Positions 60,914 through 64,000 of a stretch of 64,000 bases of DNA are shown in pieces. Each line of letters opens with the position of its first letter. Positions within the stretch are counted from its first letter, which is position 1. The stretch is from Syngnathus acus (taxonomy: Eukaryota > Chordata > Actinopteri > Syngnathiformes > Syngnathidae). The stretch covers positions 8,023,956-8,087,955 of the forward strand of contig NC_051095.1 in the NCBI RefSeq assembly GCF_901709675.1, in the 5' to 3' direction. The notes beneath the pieces were generated by a model. It saw only the letters and a program-made list of their open reading frames with translations. It was not told the DNA's origin and made no database searches. Made by a program: the position numbers and the translations under genes.

Positions 60914-63900
60914 CGAAACCAGTAACCAAGTTTTTTTTAAATAGCATTCAATGTATGTTTGCCATTTATTGTACAGTGAGTCCACAGATCTTATACATCG
61001 GTCGTGGTGGTCGGTTTATTAGAGAGGCGGCGCTGGCAGCATGTTATTTCCTTGTCTTTTCCCCACATGTGGTTCGGCCCCTTACCACACTCCCCAACCA
61101 CACACCAAGACTTGGAGTGGTTATAAAAGTAGAAGGGGGTGATTAAGAGGCAGGAATAACGGCCTCCACAAAACAAGGAATGTGTTTAACTGCCACAATG
61201 GCGACGCCACACGTCTTAATCGGACTACCGTGATCAATATCGCAAATCATCTTCTTTATGGCTTGATTCTCAGAGATGGTAAAACATGAGAAGGACGCAC
61301 TGTAGCTGCATGATTTATGTCTGAGGCTGACCCGGGAGGATTTAGTCTGCAGAGTAGCTAGAGTCGTGCTGACCCTCATATCACTTCTGCATTGTTGAGC
61401 CCGAGTGGATCCTTCTAAAACCGGGATTAGAAAAGTTAAATATACAAACACCTTCACCTCTCGCCGCTCTGACACGAGGAAACGTTTGGTCAGTGAGCCG
61501 AGCTTCCCTTTTGCTAAGCATGTCCAAAACCTCATCACTTTTGGTCACGCCTTCTTTCCGGGGCTCTGTGTGCCGCACTGCTGTAACAGTCAGCAATCCG
61601 GTTGCGAACCCGGATGAAGCCATATTTCTGTGAGGGAGATTATTTTTCAAAATGCAACATTTTCAACCTATTTTGGCCTAGACAACTGGAATGAAATTGA
61701 ATGCCAAAAAGGACTTTTACAAGCATTTTGGGGTATTCATCTCATCATCTTAACTGATTTCCAAACTGTAAAGAGACTCCACATTTTTGTAAACAAAAGG
61801 TACAAGGATACTTACGGGTAATAACAACTGACGAATTGAAAACAATCTACAAAAATATAGTATTTTAGGTTACGCGTGCATGGCCAATAACGAGTCCATT
61901 CCAGTTTCACCATCTCCAAAATTGAATACCACAGTCGATGTTTTGGTATTACGAAACTCCAAAAGAGTACACAAAGCTGTGTATTTGTTGACAAAAGGTG
62001 AATTTAACATTTACACATCACAAGCCCTTAATCTTTGAACATGGCAGGTCACATCATCACTGCCATGATGGTCATGGGTCATCGTCCTATTCAGAGGATG
62101 TGGACCCGTGCATCCATACTGCCAGCGTTAGACTTCTTCATACATGCAAGATTTTTTCGAGTAAACCTCGACGCACTTTACATCCGTTGTGCGTGCATTG
62201 TGTGTTTGTCCCTAATTGAGAGGTAAGCAAAGACGCAAAAAATTGCCTTTAAAGTCGACCAATAAAGATCCCGCCTGTAATGTTAAACACCTGCCCATAA
62301 AGCCCAGAGGAATGCTAAATGAAAGCCATTTCCAGGTCCGGTCTCCTGTCTGGGGTCTCACGTCAAGACAGCAGGATTTGTAATGGCTGTAACCGGGATT
62401 ATTGAGTTCAAGCAGAACAGCCAGGAAGTACAGAGCGAGACGGGAAAAGAAAAAAAAAAACACTTCACACAGTGACCATTTCTCCTCCCATAACGGACGC
62501 TACAATGGCTGGTGGATTATTCCCCCATTTAATTGCACACAAGAATCAATGTGACAACTTTTTAGCATCAAATATGTCACAACCCATCGCGGCGGCATTT
62601 CTTCAGCGTTGCTTTTACAGCTCACTGATCAAAGCGCCTCACGGGGGTGCGGTATAATCGTAGCCGACACACACAAAAAGTCTTCTTTGTTGGGGCGTGA
62701 GCTAGACGCGCTATGACAGATGACCACTGCCGCTCCAAACGCGCTGATCCTCTGACCGCCCCCCCCCCCCCACACACACACACACGCACATCCACACGGA
62801 AGGCAGCAAGAGGCTAGCGGCCAGCGAGTGACCTCGTAGAATGCGGCCGTGATGTGGCGCGGCCTCATCTCTGGTTTCCAATCCCCCGCCAGCGACTGAC
62901 ACCCGCTCCTCTTTTGCACCTGTCGAGTGCCAATAGACCCCCCGTCTGCACTCTGTCACCACAGAGGATATACGGCCCTGCTTCGTCGCTCCCGTCTGCC
63001 TAATTAGTCCCTAACTGACCTCTTGCTCATCAGGCACCGCTCGCGAGTGGTTTCCTCACCTCAGTCTCAACGACTGGCCCGATATGACTGAGTGCCCCAT
63101 TCAACCGAAAAAATTAGGCGCCGGCGTCTACACGCAAGCCTCGGATAATGAAGCTATCAGTGCGGACGGGCAACTGTCGTGTGAGTTACACGCACACGCA
63201 GTGAATCGTGCAACTTGAACACGCACACACATGCCACACAGAGAAAAACACACAAGGAGTTGTGGCTGCTTCATGCATAATTTCACAGAGAGCAACAGTG
63301 CGGCGCTCATTCACAACCTGCAAGTTGCCGTACATTCAGTAAAGTCAATATTGCTTGATGTCATTATAGTTGCAGTGAACTGACGAAATAGCGAGTGAGC
63401 TGGCCCAGAAGTAGCAAAAAGTGTCTAAAAACATTTTTTGAAAAGAAATCCCTCTACAATATAATGTTCTTCATAAAATATGAATGATGTCATTAAATAA
63501 AGTATTTAGAGATTTAAACTGTTTGTGCATGATCAATTCATTGCAACTTTTGCTGTGCAAAACTCCGCCATCAGGGTCAGAAGAATACAGTCACAAAGAA
63601 ACAAATATGACTAACATTTACTGGAAATGACTTCGTAAATGTTTTTCCGCAAAGGAAAAATAAAATGTGCCTGTATGTGTTGCTATATTGTGGGTCTCCA
63701 AGTGTTGCTGCACCAATGGTGTTCAAATAGCCATTGCTGTTAAACACGTTTGTTAGCCACACGACAAATTCTATCGCGATATCGTTTTGTGTTGTAGGTT
63801 AGCATTAAGATAGCAGAAGGCAAAGTTGTGTTATTTTACGACAGGTTACAAGTAGGAGCCGTGCGAGCCGGCGATATGACGCGACCAGTTTGAAAGTGGA

Positions 63901-64000
63901 AGCCGTGCCTCTGTAAGGCCATAAATAATAATTGTGAGCAGTTAAATATGACCTCTCCAGTGAGGCCCAAGTGCTGCAGAACAGCAGGTGCTGACGTTCC
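60914..64000. other. gene-free stretch to window end
   Basis: Mixed intergenic DNA. A C-run joined to a CA tract lies at 62760-62785. Unique enhancer-like blocks occur at 62470-62650 (CCATTTAATTGCACACAAGAA), 62870-63120 and 63840-64000. ORFs up to 131 codons (61143-61538 minus) show no domain. Nothing is clearly cut by the right edge. Confidence 0.33.

Overview
The window is nuclear DNA of a ray-finned fish, almost certainly a teleost. It holds two complete protein-coding genes, both Zic-family zinc-finger transcription factors, arranged head to head about 6.9 kb apart. The minus-strand gene (ATG at 21204, stop at 18087; 2 coding exons, 492 aa) is zic6. The plus-strand gene (ATG at 28090, stop at 29954; 3 coding exons, 447 aa) is zic3. 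The teleost call rests on zic6, which is known from fish next to zic3 and is absent from mammals, and on fish-type interspersed repeats and many CA/GT microsatellites. The species cannot be named from the sequence.

Layout. 1-17.5 kb: gene-free flank downstream of zic6, with an 8-bp-TSD hAT MITE (1789-2112), a 304-bp full-length palindrome (3641-3944) and several enhancer-like unique blocks. 17.5-18.07 kb: a MITE ending 17 bp beyond the zic6 stop codon. 18.09-21.2 kb: zic6, with a 1.64-kb intron. 21.2-28.1 kb: the shared 5' interval with candidate zic6 promoter elements, an octamer/E-box/SOX cluster, a CRE, a ~128-bp CA tract and a CCAAT-rich, CpG-rich zic3 promoter. 28.1-~31.8 kb: zic3 and its 3' UTR. 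32-64 kb: gene-free flank downstream of zic3 with many enhancer-like blocks, a locally duplicated putative enhancer (49.6 and 50.7 kb), isolated CpG-rich patches (44.1 and 57.3 kb), LINE relics, and a nested pair of hAT elements (60.5-60.9 kb).

The two genes share one ancestor. Both carry five C2H2 fingers and a phase-1 intron at the identical codon between fingers 3 and 4. zic3 keeps the second Zic intron and the family C-terminus; zic6 lacks that intron and ends in a degenerate version of the C-terminal motif. The head-to-head pairing parallels zic1-zic4 and zic2-zic5 and suggests shared control from the intergenic interval and the two gene-poor flanks. No other credible protein, tRNA, rRNA or CRISPR feature was seen. 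Claims of conservation for noncoding blocks are inferences from base composition and motif content, because no alignment could be run.
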